A model generated the notes under the pieces. It ran no database searches. It saw only the letters and a program-made list of their open reading frames with translations, and was not told the origin of the DNA. Position numbers and translations under genes: made by a program. This document shows, piece after piece, positions 1 to 8,798 of a stretch of 56,272 bases of DNA (its first letter is position 1; each line of letters begins with the position of its first letter). The stretch is from Nitrospira sp. (GTDB lineage Bacteria; Nitrospirota; Nitrospiria; Nitrospirales; Nitrospiraceae): NCBI GenBank assembly GCA_024331045.1, contig JANDJC010000015.1:1-56272 (forward strand). Reading direction: 5' to 3'.

Positions 1-26
1 ATGATGCCTGAGGGAAATGCTCCCCC

Positions 27-1007
27 TCACGACAAGAACGATGCCTGAAGCAACTTGCCTTCCAACTCCACCAGCCACCGGCAACATTGATCCAACATGT
101 CCTCTTCCCACTCGCGGAACGAGAAGATATGGTTGGCATCTTTGGTGACATGCATGGCATAGTGGGAGGGATAGGATTCCAATTGCTGACGATGCCGCTC
201 AACGAATTTTTTTTCATACTCCCACAAGAGCCGATCGCTGCCGGCAAAAACAAGGTAAATATAGCGGCCCGTTGAGAGCATGTTGAAAAAGGCTGGCGCG
301 AAGTGGGGATTCGTATTGTCTTTGGGTTCGCTCGGATCAGGTGTGGCTGGTGGGTCGGTAGTCTTGCGAGTTTGATCCAACAATGGCTTCAAGAGCGAGC
401 GAAAAATCAAGCTATAGTGACTGCGGAACGTGAGAAATCGAACCCACGAACGCCAGGCGCTGGGATCCCGTAACTTTCGAAGATAGCCATCCCGTGTTTC
501 TTTGAGTTGCGCATCCGTCATGTATTTCGTGAAATCAATGTGCGTCCCATCCAAAATAACAGGAATCGCCAGTCCAAGCAGGCATTTTATCCGCTGATCT
601 CTCGCTGCAGTGAGGAGCCCCGTAATGGCCCCTCCGCATAGCCCAGAGGCGATAAACTTGTTGATCCCATACGTTCGCTCCATCCAGTCCATCGCCGCGA
701 TGGTATCGTCCATGTACCGCCCCACCTGAACGGCCCCGTAAAGATCGGCCAGGTATGCTTCCTCGGCTTCCCCCTCGGAATCGCCTAATCCGTAAAAGTC
801 AAATCGCAAGGTCGGGTACCCTAGCGAGACAAACCGCTCCGCCATGTTCACGTAGAGTTGATGGGGCGCAACTCGCATCTTGACGCCGGGGGACAATAAG
901 ATGATCGCGGTTCCCGACGCGCACGGAACCGTCGGCTGATGCAGCATGCCAAAGAGTCGATGGCCCGCCTTGTTTTCAAAGGTCACAGGAAAGACTTCTT
1001 GCGTCAT
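27..1007 (-). CDS. Exosortase A-associated alpha/beta hydrolase 1-like protein
   Basis: Alpha/beta-hydrolase fold protein of about 326 residues. In the longer reading from 1022 the nucleophile elbow is GLCGG with Cys129 where serine is usual; Asp263 (GSDR) and His298 (NHIF) complete a plausible Cys-Asp-His triad, and an HxxD-type turn (LRFDFYGLGDSEG) sits near residue 72-84. It resembles the hydrolase 1 family found in XrtA/PEP-CTERM loci (TIGR03100, from memory), whose substrate is unknown. I prefer the ATG at 1007 because it forms an ATGA overlap with the stop of the next gene upstream, the second hydrolase; an in-frame ATG at 1022 is the alternative. The linker around residues 220-240 is rich in Pro/Asp/Thr. 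Last gene before the window edge; its operon may continue. Confidence 0.8.
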   Translation of the reverse strand: MTQEVFPVTFENKAGHRLFGMLHQPTVPCASGTAIILLSPGVKMRVAPHQLYVNMAERFVSLGYPTLRFDFYGLGDSEGEAEEAYLADLYGAVQVGRYMDDTIAAMDWMERTYGINKFIASGLCGGAITGLLTAARDQRIKCLLGLAIPVILDGTHIDFTKYMTDAQLKETRDGYLRKLRDPSAWRSWVRFLTFRSHYSLIFRSLLKPLLDQTRKTTDPPATPDPSEPKDNTNPHFAPAFFNMLSTGRYIYLVFAGSDRLLWEYEKKFVERHRQQLESYPSHYAMHVTKDANHIFSFREWEEDMLDQCCRWLVELEGKLLQASFLS

Positions 1008-1849
1008 ACTTCGTCCATCCATCTCAATGTAGCGTCAAATAGGCTTGGAGCAGTCCGATACCATCGTTTGATCTCTTTCCAGAATGGCTCTTCCACCGCG
1101 GTGCGTAATGTGGCGGCTTGATACGTTTCTTGTAACGCTTTAAGATCCGGCTGAATCGGCTGCCCTTCTTTGCCGATTTGGACAATCAAACACCGACCGG
1201 CGAATCGCTTGGGCCCCTCCTTCAAATTAATCGCTGACACTTGCTCGTAACAGGGATAGGCCAACTCATAGCCATCGATATTGACGGTCGAACCTTCGCG
1301 CATCATCCGCACCAACGTCTCTCGGTTATAACGAATTTCCTTATAAACGGCAGACTGTGTCGTCAGATTAATGCGCAGGAGTTCCTGCATGTATTTTGCG
1401 CCATCTACAACGGGGTCCCACAGAACCAATTTTCCGACCTTTGCCCGCCGCTCGGCCGTCAACGCAGCCAGCGTCGCGCCAAGCCGTAACCCCAACAAGT
1501 TAATGGTTCCTTCCACTCTGCTCAATTGGCCGAGGCAACTTATCGCACAATCGATGTCGGCCAACATGGTGTCCACGGAGACATCCGAAAATCGTCCCTC
1601 GCTGTCGCCATTGCCCATCATATCGAACCTGAGCACCCAGGCGCCGCGCGCGGCCAGAATCCTCGCGAACGACACATAGACCCGGTGCGCCCACAGCTTT
1701 TCCTCTATGAACGGATGGCAGAAGAGCCAGGCCTCGCCGGAAGGAACACCAGCTGGCTCATGAACCAGTCCCAAGAGACGACACGGCCCGTTGTGAAAAA
1801 AGAACGGCTTCTCAACAACAGACCGTGTTACCGTTGCGTAGGAGTCCAT
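1004..1849 (-). CDS. Exosortase A-associated alpha/beta hydrolase 2-like protein
   Basis: About 281 residues with an alpha/beta-hydrolase core: HPFIEEK in the oxyanion region, LRFDMMGNGDSEG, and a nucleophile elbow reading GLRLG, so the catalytic position is Arg rather than Ser. This matches what I remember of the XrtA-associated hydrolase 2 family (TIGR03101), which may be non-catalytic or may use another residue; function unknown. The ATG at 1849 is preferred over an earlier in-frame ATG at 1885, because AGGAG precedes it, though only 2 nt away, and because the shorter N-terminus fits the family. It overlaps the 3' end of the glycosyltransferase upstream by 22 bp and the downstream hydrolase by 4 bp, so the three are probably translationally coupled. 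Confidence 0.8.
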   Translation of the reverse strand: MDSYATVTRSVVEKPFFFHNGPCRLLGLVHEPAGVPSGEAWLFCHPFIEEKLWAHRVYVSFARILAARGAWVLRFDMMGNGDSEGRFSDVSVDTMLADIDCAISCLGQLSRVEGTINLLGLRLGATLAALTAERRAKVGKLVLWDPVVDGAKYMQELLRINLTTQSAVYKEIRYNRETLVRMMREGSTVNIDGYELAYPCYEQVSAINLKEGPKRFAGRCLIVQIGKEGQPIQPDLKALQETYQAATLRTAVEEPFWKEIKRWYRTAPSLFDATLRWMDEV

Positions 1850-2955
1850 AGCTCCTGTCTGACCCCAGAAAGATATTTGAACCATGCGACCACAATCGCC
1901 GCATTAACCACAGAAAAATACAATGCTACCTTGCCGACAAGCGATTGCCGCACACTCTTGACACCTACCAACGCCAACAACGCGGCCCCGTAGAATGCTA
2001 TCTGGATGGCGGACACCACCACAAACCACGGCGATTCTAGCATTGCCAGAGAACTCACCAACGCGGCGATTAGGAAGAACGGGACCAGCCACCGCAAGAT
2101 TTTGTGCGACCAAAGCTCGACCGCAAACACGCCGAACTTGAACGGATTGAGTAATTGTTTGTGCACAAACAGGGCTGTCATACCCCGAATCAAGGTTCGG
2201 ACTTTTCGCTGAAATTCCTGCTTGGAATCCTTAACGCTCGTCATTAGCCCCACTGCCGTCGGTTCACTGATGGCACGAAATCCGTGTTCAACGGTCTTCA
2301 GCACCGACGCAAAATCAGGAGCCAATCCCTCTTCAAACGGTGTGCACAGTGTCCGTCGCTGCGCATAGAACGATCCGCTTGCTCCAACGATGGAATGGAC
2401 GCTTGACTCCAACCGGCGGAGAAACAGCTCATACCGTCCATACCACGCCTCTCCTCCTGACTCAGGAATTTTGTCTTCCCCGGAGATGCATCCGATATTA
2501 GGATTGCTAAACCCCCGTACAAGGTGGAGGAGTGCATCAGGCTCTAACTCGATCGAGGCATCGGAGAACACCACGATGTCATGCTTGGCTCGCTCAAGAC
2601 CGGCATTCAGCGCCGCAGCTTTCCCACCGCGCACTGGTAATTCGATGAGGTGATACTGTTGAGAAACGTGCGGCTTGATCAGCTCCACCGTGCGATCCGT
2701 CGAGCCATCAGAGACAAACAACACCTCCAGCTTATCCTCAGGATAACGAAGCGCCTTGGTATTGATAACCTTTTTGAGGATGCGCTTTTCTTCGTTGTGC
2801 ACTGCAATGATCAGTGTGACGGAGGGACACCCCTCTCTGACCTCAAAGGGCTGATCTGTTCTTCTCCAAAGTCGTGCCATGATCCACAGAATAAGCGGGT
2901 AACCAATGTAAGGGTACAGGACTCCTCCCACCGAAAGCCAAAACAACGTTTCCAT
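1828..2955 (-). CDS. Membrane-bound family 2 glycosyltransferase
   Basis: 375-residue processive-type GT2 enzyme. An N-terminal membrane helix (about 3-28) precedes a GT-A domain with the nucleotide-binding motif SDGSTD at 82-87 and a DxD-equivalent SDAS at 131-134. A GASGSFYAQR acceptor-site segment lies near 191-200, and QRKVR (249-253) stands where Q/RxxRW occurs in cellulose or hyaluronan synthases, without the Trp. Three or so hydrophobic helices follow (about 285-360). The domain order fits an inner-membrane enzyme adding sugars from the cytoplasmic face to a growing or lipid-linked glycan. Donor sugar cannot be told. Upstream lies a 69-bp gap to the GT4 gene; downstream it overlaps hydrolase 2. 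Confidence 0.85.
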   Translation of the reverse strand: METLFWLSVGGVLYPYIGYPLILWIMARLWRRTDQPFEVREGCPSVTLIIAVHNEEKRILKKVINTKALRYPEDKLEVLFVSDGSTDRTVELIKPHVSQQYHLIELPVRGGKAAALNAGLERAKHDIVVFSDASIELEPDALLHLVRGFSNPNIGCISGEDKIPESGGEAWYGRYELFLRRLESSVHSIVGASGSFYAQRRTLCTPFEEGLAPDFASVLKTVEHGFRAISEPTAVGLMTSVKDSKQEFQRKVRTLIRGMTALFVHKQLLNPFKFGVFAVELWSHKILRWLVPFFLIAALVSSLAMLESPWFVVVSAIQIAFYGAALLALVGVKSVRQSLVGKVALYFSVVNAAIVVAWFKYLSGVRQELWTPTQR

Positions 2956-3024
2956 CGTGGGGCTTAGTTTATCGCAGTGCTTGGCCGGTCTAAATTAGAT
3001 CAGTCGCTGAAGAAGAACTTGTGT

Positions 3025-4155
3025 TTATTGCATCAGGCTTTCATACACATGCTGGTAGTGAGCGACCATTCTATGAACGGTAAACTTCTCCAAAAACGTT
3101 TGCCTAGCACTTCGCTTCATTCTTTCTCGCAGCTCTTTCTGTTGAATCAAAAGCGTCAATGCACCGGCCAACGCCTCGGGATCCCGCGGCTTGACAATCA
3201 AACCGCTTTGACCGTCCACGATCACATGCCGGCTCTCCCCCACATCCGTCGTCACAATTGGAAGGCCTACAGCCATAGCTTCCAACAACACGATCGAGTT
3301 TGCCTCCCACAATGATGACTGACAGAAAATATCCAAATACGGCAGGATGTTGCTTGCTGCGTTGGGAATCCAACCCAAAAAATGCACCATGTCGGTTAAA
3401 TGAAGCTCGCGACTTTTCTCTTCCAGCATCTTCCGCAACGGCCCATCCCCCGCAATGACGAACACGCACGGAACCCTTCGCTGACGGAGAATAGCAGCTG
3501 CTTCAAGCAGAACAGGTAAGCCTTTTTGCTCGATCAGCGTCGAAATCGAACCAATGATGACTGGATGGTGCGACTGCTGTCGGTATGACTGAAGAGGATC
3601 GACCATTTCATCATAGATTGGCTCAGCAACACCATTGTGAATGACACGGAGACGCTCAGAAGAAAGACGCAATGCCTGTTGAATTTGCTTGGCCTGTTCG
3701 AATCCCACCGCCACAAGGCTATGGGCCATTCGACTAAAGCACCGCTCCATCCAAACGTATTTCTTTTTGAGAATCGGATAGTTGCCAAAGTGGAATGTGT
3801 GGACTATCTTGGTCGTGGCCCCCACCAACCGGCACTGCGCGCCATCAGCAAGGGCACCAGTATCATGGGTATGGAGGACATCAATCCGTTTCGTCCCAAG
3901 CAGCCTCTTGAGCGTCAAAAATCTTCGATGGGGACTGACGTTGGGGTCAATTTCGGGAAGGCCAACCACTTCATATCCTTGGGCCATGAGCTCTTCGCCA
4001 ATCGCCCCTCGCGCCGCCCGCCAGCACACAGTGACGGAAAACCTCTTTTTATCCAAATGGCTGCAGAGCGATGCAATGACCCGCTCCGCCCCTCCGTGGT
4101 GAAGTCCATGGATTGAGAGCATCACATGTATTTGCCCATCGTTATTCGATTTCAT
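3025..4155 (-). CDS. Family 4 glycosyltransferase (GT-B fold)
   Basis: 376 residues. The N-terminal Rossmann half carries the loop HGLHHGGAERVIASL (about 16-30), typical of GT4 acceptor domains. The C-terminal half has a G-G-P segment (IAGDGPL, 234-240) and the E-x7-E motif Glu284/Glu292 in a stretch reading EANSIVLLEAM, which binds the donor nucleotide sugar. These are retaining transferases acting at the cytoplasmic membrane on lipid-linked glycans. No membrane helix is evident. It has its own short leaders on both sides (68 bp upstream to the ATP-grasp gene, 69 bp downstream), so it is not overlapped with its neighbours as many genes here are. Confidence 0.88.
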   Translation of the reverse strand: MKSNNDGQIHVMLSIHGLHHGGAERVIASLCSHLDKKRFSVTVCWRAARGAIGEELMAQGYEVVGLPEIDPNVSPHRRFLTLKRLLGTKRIDVLHTHDTGALADGAQCRLVGATTKIVHTFHFGNYPILKKKYVWMERCFSRMAHSLVAVGFEQAKQIQQALRLSSERLRVIHNGVAEPIYDEMVDPLQSYRQQSHHPVIIGSISTLIEQKGLPVLLEAAAILRQRRVPCVFVIAGDGPLRKMLEEKSRELHLTDMVHFLGWIPNAASNILPYLDIFCQSSLWEANSIVLLEAMAVGLPIVTTDVGESRHVIVDGQSGLIVKPRDPEALAGALTLLIQQKELRERMKRSARQTFLEKFTVHRMVAHYQHVYESLMQ

Positions 4156-4223
4156 GGCTCATATTGAGATACTTCTATCAAGAACAGGGCGCTCGACCGA
4201 GAGACCTTCGAACATAAGTTTTG

Positions 4224-5516
4224 TTATGCACGCTGCTTCCAGCCTTCAGCGATAAGTGACCGGATCAAAATGAAAAGGGTCTCCATGGAGTACCGCCAAT
4301 CGTGGAGATCAAAGTCAAAGAATGCCAGCGGAGGTTTATATGAGTCGAGCAATTCTCTCCAGGTAAGCAAGCCAGCTTTCATATATGCGGGAATGGCATG
4401 GCCTTCTGCCCGCAACACAATGTGGCGGAAGTGCTTGCCATTCATTGAGACCGGCTCTACGGATTGACCGACCAACTCACGATAGTGGATCCAGCACAAG
4501 TCCACTCCTGCATAGGGCGCGGCATCTCCTCCCCCGGATAGTCTCGGATTCGCTTCAATTAACTTGATGCGTCCATCTCGTGAATCGCGTTTGACTTCGA
4601 CTTCGCAAATGCCACTATACCCAATCTTCCTTAAAAAGGAATCACAAACGGCATCTGCTTCTGGATCATGAAACGGCTCACTCACTGACGCAGGCCCAAA
4701 TTGAAAAGGGACGCACCGCAGCTCCCGAAACATGGCATACGCAATCCGTTTGCCGTGGCGGTCATAACAGGAGAGATACACTCGTTTTGCCGTATCAGGG
4801 CCTTGGATGATATCTTGAACGATCACGCTTGGGGTGACAGGTCGCGCTAATTCATAGAGTGCGCGTAGCTCCTCCGAAGAGTGAGCAATTGCAACTTTTT
4901 GGCCAGCCAGAGGATGTCCTTTGGGAAACTTTCCCCATTCACGAAAATGCCACGGCTTGATCAAACAGGGGTAACTTACTTGCCGTGAAAACATTTCGAG
5001 GTCCTCGATCGAGTCCACCATGCCGGTCAGCGGCATCGGCATGCCGTGCTCCATGGCCAACTGATACTGAGTCTGTTTCTGCGCCAGGAGCCCTTGAACC
5101 TTGATGCCTGGGCTCAACAAGAAATGTTTTTGTAGAATGTCGCTGTGATCGGCAATAGCTGTGACGAAACGATCGGAGCTGGGAATAAGAACCGATTTTT
5201 GTCCCAACTCTTGAGCCAGTCCAACCATAAACTCAACCCATCGTTCTGGGTCGCGGTCAGGATCAGGACAAAGACGGGCTGGCCCATAGGCTGACTGAAA
5301 GCCCGGCATGGTTGGATCGCAATCGAAGCAGATAGCCTTGATCCCTTGTCTCTTCAAACTCCGCACGCCCAGGACACCGGTCTGAAATGCGCCGGCAATA
5401 ACAGCAGGTGGCCATTCCGAGTGAGACTCTGTTGCTGTTGGGCCGCTCATCTGAGTCACGGAAGTTTTGTCAACAATGTAGTTGACAATCGCATTGTTCC
5501 CCTCCGAACAGTTCAT
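4224..5516 (-). CDS. ATP-grasp domain protein (carboxylate-amine/thiol ligase type)
   Basis: 430 residues from the ATG at 5516, which forms an ATGA overlap with the stop of the SDR gene. The open frame runs on upstream to 5822, but that part lies inside the SDR gene and does not look like protein. A pre-ATP-grasp domain comes first; PCLIKP (about 183-188) marks the ATP-binding strand, and EVEV plus IEANPR (about 305-325) give the metal-binding acidic and Asn residues near the C-terminus. The fold resembles D-aspartate ligase or carbamoyl-phosphate-type enzymes that activate a carboxylate as acyl-phosphate. In this locus it could attach an amino acid or similar group to the glycan or its precursor; the substrate is an inference only. 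Confidence 0.78.
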   Translation of the reverse strand: MNCSEGNNAIVNYIVDKTSVTQMSGPTATESHSEWPPAVIAGAFQTGVLGVRSLKRQGIKAICFDCDPTMPGFQSAYGPARLCPDPDRDPERWVEFMVGLAQELGQKSVLIPSSDRFVTAIADHSDILQKHFLLSPGIKVQGLLAQKQTQYQLAMEHGMPMPLTGMVDSIEDLEMFSRQVSYPCLIKPWHFREWGKFPKGHPLAGQKVAIAHSSEELRALYELARPVTPSVIVQDIIQGPDTAKRVYLSCYDRHGKRIAYAMFRELRCVPFQFGPASVSEPFHDPEADAVCDSFLRKIGYSGICEVEVKRDSRDGRIKLIEANPRLSGGGDAAPYAGVDLCWIHYRELVGQSVEPVSMNGKHFRHIVLRAEGHAIPAYMKAGLLTWRELLDSYKPPLAFFDFDLHDWRYSMETLFILIRSLIAEGWKQRA

Positions 5517-6256
5517 TCCGGATCGTGCAAGCGTGATAAAACGCCTCCATCGACATTGAAGGTCGCTCCGGTGACAAAGGAAGCTTCCGATGATGAGAGG
5601 AAGACCACTGCTCGAGCAACTTCTTCTGGTTCGGCAATACGCCCAAGGGGATGGACTTCCGCCAACGCTGCAAATCGATCCTCTTTGCCACGAAACCCCT
5701 CTCGCAACATCGGCGTAGCCACAGCCGCCGGATTGACAGCATTCACGCGCACCCGCCCTCCTAAATCCACAGCTAACGCCCTCGTCAAACCAACCAATGC
5801 CGCCTTGCTGGTCGCATAACAAACAAAACCTGGCTTTGTGGCAATCGCATGCACACTTGCAATATTGATGACGCTCCCCCCCGCTTTCTCAAGGGCAGGC
5901 AGAAAAGCTTGTGTCAACAAAAAAGGAGCCAGTAGGTTCACATTCAGCGTGTCATACCAATCTTGTCGAGAGATCTCCGATGTCCTGTTTAAAATCTGGA
6001 CAGCGGCGTTATTGACAAGCACTGTGAGCCTATCTTCTGGGATATTGACTTCCGTGACAAACTTCAGAAGATTTTTCTCGTCCTGACACAGAGATTGGAG
6101 ATCAGTCCTGATAAACCGATCACATACCAATCCGGAGAATTCAACCTGATCAGTGGCAATGACCAGATAGCCATTCTTTTTAAATTCTCGACATAATGCT
6201 TGACCAATTCCACCAGCAGCACCAGTGATGAGCGCAACTTTTGGACCATCAAGCAT
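5513..6256 (-). CDS. Short-chain dehydrogenase/reductase
   Basis: About 247 residues; classical SDR. TGAAGGIG (12-19) binds the NAD(P) cofactor, NNAA (83-86) stabilises the core, and Ser135, Tyr148 and Lys152 (YATSK) form the catalytic set, with Asn108. The acidic residue after strand 2 (ATDQ) hints at NAD preference. An ATG at 6256 follows an in-frame GTG at 6259; GGGG upstream serves as a weak ribosome site. It overlaps the dehydrogenase gene upstream by 8 bp and the ATP-grasp gene by 4 bp. With the cytidylyltransferase and 2-hydroxyacid dehydrogenase it probably makes or modifies one acidic sugar or alcohol; substrate unknown. Confidence 0.87.
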   Translation of the reverse strand: MLDGPKVALITGAAGGIGQALCREFKKNGYLVIATDQVEFSGLVCDRFIRTDLQSLCQDEKNLLKFVTEVNIPEDRLTVLVNNAAVQILNRTSEISRQDWYDTLNVNLLAPFLLTQAFLPALEKAGGSVINIASVHAIATKPGFVCYATSKAALVGLTRALAVDLGGRVRVNAVNPAAVATPMLREGFRGKEDRFAALAEVHPLGRIAEPEEVARAVVFLSSSEASFVTGATFNVDGGVLSRLHDPE

Positions 6257-7193
6257 CACGACGCCCCACTCCTAAAAATCTAAAGAGCAACTCCACAGCC
6301 CGCGTGCTGGCTCTCATGACTGCTTCGCTCGTATTCGAGGCATTGTGTGAGCCGAACACGCAGCGTTCAAATTTCCGCAACGGTGATGACAGGGGCAATG
6401 GCTCGGTCTCAAAGACATCAAGGGCGACAGAATGCACAATCCCCTGCTGCAACGCGTCAATAAGATCACTCTCTACAATCAAAGCCCCTCGTGCTACATT
6501 TACAATCCGAACTCCTTTTTTGACCAGAGACAAGACGCTAGCATTGAGCATCTGTCTGCTGCTGGAGTTGAGCGAGCAGGTAAACACGAGAAAGTCACAC
6601 TCCTCCACTCGCTCAGGCCAGTTCGCTAACATGAGGGGGCTCACTTGAGCAGCCGACGTGATTGCCGGATCATAAACAATTATCCGCATGCCAGCTGCAG
6701 ACAAGCGTTTAGCTGTCGCCTGGCCAATGTTTCCCAAGCCGATCAATCCAACCGTCTTGCCAGCGAGAGAGAGACCCGTTGGTTTTGGCCACCGTCCCGC
6801 CCGAACTTCTCGATCAATCCAAAACGTCTCTCGTGCAAGGGCCGTTACATACAACATCGCAATATCCGCCACCTCATCTCCGAACATGTTTGGAGTATTG
6901 GCAACAGGAATTCCCATATCTTTTGCCGCGACAAAGTCGACGTTATCGACCCCCACCCCCCATTTGACTGCTGCCTTCAGCGCCCCTTTCTTTCCTGCCT
7001 CAAAGACTCGCCTAGTGGCCGGATCGTCTCCGATGATCCAGCCATCACACTGAGGAACTAACCGAACCAGTTGGTCTTCGCTCAGGGTCTGAGCAACATC
7101 GGGGCAAACCGTTTGTACGCCGCTTTCCTCAAACAGATGGTGCAAATTATCGATATTGTTGATCATCGGAGGACAGGTGATAAGCACTCGCAC
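6249..7193 (-). CDS. D-2-hydroxyacid dehydrogenase (phosphoglycerate dehydrogenase-like)
   Basis: 314 residues from a GTG at 7193, chosen because AAGGA lies 7 nt upstream and the protein then begins at the expected VRVLITCPP strand; a longer reading to 7271 would run into the preceding gene. The NAD-binding motif is GLGNIG (about 152-157). Catalytic Arg235 (NVARGALI), the Glu in DVFETEP (about 262-264) and His283 (GSHNA) match the D-isomer-specific family. No ACT domain follows, unlike housekeeping SerA. Its place between a CMP-sugar-type cytidylyltransferase and an SDR suggests oxidation or reduction of a hydroxy-acid precursor for the polysaccharide rather than serine synthesis. Confidence 0.87.
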   Translation of the reverse strand: MRVLITCPPMINNIDNLHHLFEESGVQTVCPDVAQTLSEDQLVRLVPQCDGWIIGDDPATRRVFEAGKKGALKAAVKWGVGVDNVDFVAAKDMGIPVANTPNMFGDEVADIAMLYVTALARETFWIDREVRAGRWPKPTGLSLAGKTVGLIGLGNIGQATAKRLSAAGMRIIVYDPAITSAAQVSPLMLANWPERVEECDFLVFTCSLNSSSRQMLNASVLSLVKKGVRIVNVARGALIVESDLIDALQQGIVHSVALDVFETEPLPLSSPLRKFERCVFGSHNASNTSEAVMRASTRAVELLFRFLGVGRRDA

Positions 7194-7197
7194 CAGA

Positions 7198-7908
7198 TTA
7201 TCCTTGAACAGAGAGCAAAGACTTGGCCAATAACTCGCAAATGGTCCAGTCTTCAGGGGTGTCAATATCAAACGATTCTATGCGGGGTGTTTCAAACATC
7301 AGCGGCTTCAACCCAATTCTGGCATTGGTTTGACGAAAACTCTCTTGAGTAAAAATGTACAGATTGGAGTTTTCTTCGTACCAGGGCTCTAAATCCTGGG
7401 TGCGGATGAGATTTCGGGGGTCGTGATTGATCGGACTTCCATCCTGCCGATAAAAGCGACTTTGAAATTTATTCACTGAAAACAGGGAGTCATATTGCCC
7501 CCGCTCTTGTTCAAATTTCTTTAACGCCTCCCGAATGGTGGTGCTACTAAGCAACGGATTAGTCGTATGGGTCATCACGTAAATATCGGCCGGAACAGCA
7601 GCCACATCATCCGCTAAAATGCGATTCATGCTCACAAAATCTCCACACAGCTCCGGCCGCCGATCACGAATCATCACCCGCTCAGAGTCATACAGGCCAT
7701 GTTCGGCTAAGATGGATCTTGCATCGGTATTCAGGACGACCAGGTTTACCGATTCAACATCCAGCAATGAGTCCAGAATCCAACGGAACAATGGCCTTCC
7801 ATTGAAGAGACGAAAATTTTTTCCTTTGACTCGTTCACTGTGTGCCTTCATCGGCAGCAGGGCGACAATCCGTTCGGCCATAAGCATGAATGTGGCGCAC
7901 TTCTTCAC
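7198..7908 (-). CDS. Acylneuraminate cytidylyltransferase-like protein (NeuA/KdsB superfamily)
   Basis: 236 residues if read from the GTG at 7908, which overlaps the upstream stop as GTGA; an ATG at 7881 gives a start closer to known relatives. The signature LLPMKAHSERVKGKN (about 18-32) is the CTP-binding loop of CMP-sialate and CMP-Kdo synthetases, and DIDTPEDW near the C-terminus is the usual metal-binding end. The expected reaction is CTP plus an acidic sugar giving a CMP-sugar and pyrophosphate. No NeuB-, NeuC- or KdsA-like synthase is in the window, so the sugar acid must come from elsewhere or the partner dehydrogenases build an unusual substrate. Confidence 0.85.
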   Translation of the reverse strand: MKKCATFMLMAERIVALLPMKAHSERVKGKNFRLFNGRPLFRWILDSLLDVESVNLVVLNTDARSILAEHGLYDSERVMIRDRRPELCGDFVSMNRILADDVAAVPADIYVMTHTTNPLLSSTTIREALKKFEQERGQYDSLFSVNKFQSRFYRQDGSPINHDPRNLIRTQDLEPWYEENSNLYIFTQESFRQTNARIGLKPLMFETPRIESFDIDTPEDWTICELLAKSLLSVQG

Positions 7909-8786
7909 TTCGGATAAAAGTACTTTTCCTTGAGAGCCCGAGACATTTTTCTGGTTTCATGGTTGCCTTGATAGGCCCCTAAAAACTGAAGGAAACGAAA
8001 CAAAACGATTTGAGGAAATGGCTTGATGCCTTCTCCTTCGAGTAAGGCTGCTTTGCAGTCAAGCCACACGGCACTGGCGGTATAACGAAGAAAGTCAAGG
8101 AAGCTGACTTGTACTTCTGGCATGATCTTTTGCAGGGCAATTGCTTCACGCTCGTACCGCCGATGCAACTTCCGCCAACTTTCATTATGCAGATGGAAGA
8201 CAGGGGCTTCCGCTACATACCCCAGTTTAAGCCCTTTTTCCACTAGACGCTTACCAAGCTCCATGTCCTCGAGACCAGTTAACTCTTCATTAAAGCGATA
8301 CGCATCCCACACCTCCCATGGCAGGGCTGCGTTGGCATTGTTGCAAAAAAATCCCTCTTGCGGCACGCTGCTGAATTCTGGAAAGTATTTTTTAAATAAT
8401 TGCCGCTCACTAAACTTGCTGGTTTTGTCTCCTACCTGTCTGCCATACGTGTAGACACAGATGTTTTCTTCCAATGGCTTGATGAGTTGCTCCAACCATC
8501 GTTCACTGGCTGGAATACAATGACCACTCACAAAAACAAGGTATCGACCAGTTGCGGCACCGCAGCCAACATTGAGCGAACGCCCAAACGTGAAATCGTC
8601 TTTCGCAATGCGGATAATCCGACACCCAAAACTTTGAGCGATGTCTCTTGTGCGATCTTCCGATCCAGAGTCAACCACGATTACTTCTTTTGAAATCGCC
8701 TCTGGCTGCTGCGCTGCAATTTGTTTGAGCAACGCCGGCAGATGGCGCTCTTCGTTATACGTGCGAATGATGATGCTAACTTTCAT
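7905..8786 (-). CDS. Family 2 glycosyltransferase (rhamnosyltransferase-like)
   Basis: About 293 residues from the ATG at 8786 (MKVSIIIRTYNEE, a typical GT2 opening); a TTG at 8798 is an in-frame alternative. VDSGSEDRT near residue 42-50 binds the nucleotide, and VSGHCIP replaces the usual DxD stretch, as in the subgroup of GT2 enzymes annotated as rhamnosyltransferases. GLEDMELGKRL (about 170-180) provides the ED base motif. Soluble or membrane-associated, no obvious transmembrane helix. Its stop overlaps the cytidylyltransferase start. Confidence 0.86.
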   Translation of the reverse strand: MKVSIIIRTYNEERHLPALLKQIAAQQPEAISKEVIVVDSGSEDRTRDIAQSFGCRIIRIAKDDFTFGRSLNVGCGAATGRYLVFVSGHCIPASERWLEQLIKPLEENICVYTYGRQVGDKTSKFSERQLFKKYFPEFSSVPQEGFFCNNANAALPWEVWDAYRFNEELTGLEDMELGKRLVEKGLKLGYVAEAPVFHLHNESWRKLHRRYEREAIALQKIMPEVQVSFLDFLRYTASAVWLDCKAALLEGEGIKPFPQIVLFRFLQFLGAYQGNHETRKMSRALKEKYFYPK

Positions 8787-8798
8787 GCCGGCCAACAA

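Noticed and set aside
5517..5822. N-terminal extension of the ATP-grasp protein
   Set aside because: It overlaps the SDR gene in another frame and looks Cys/Arg/Ser-rich; the ATGA junction at 5513-5516 gives a better start.
8155..8161. Third possible ops-like sequence (GGCGGTA on the minus strand)
   Set aside because: The match ends at GGCGGTA and lies inside a glycosyltransferase coding region.
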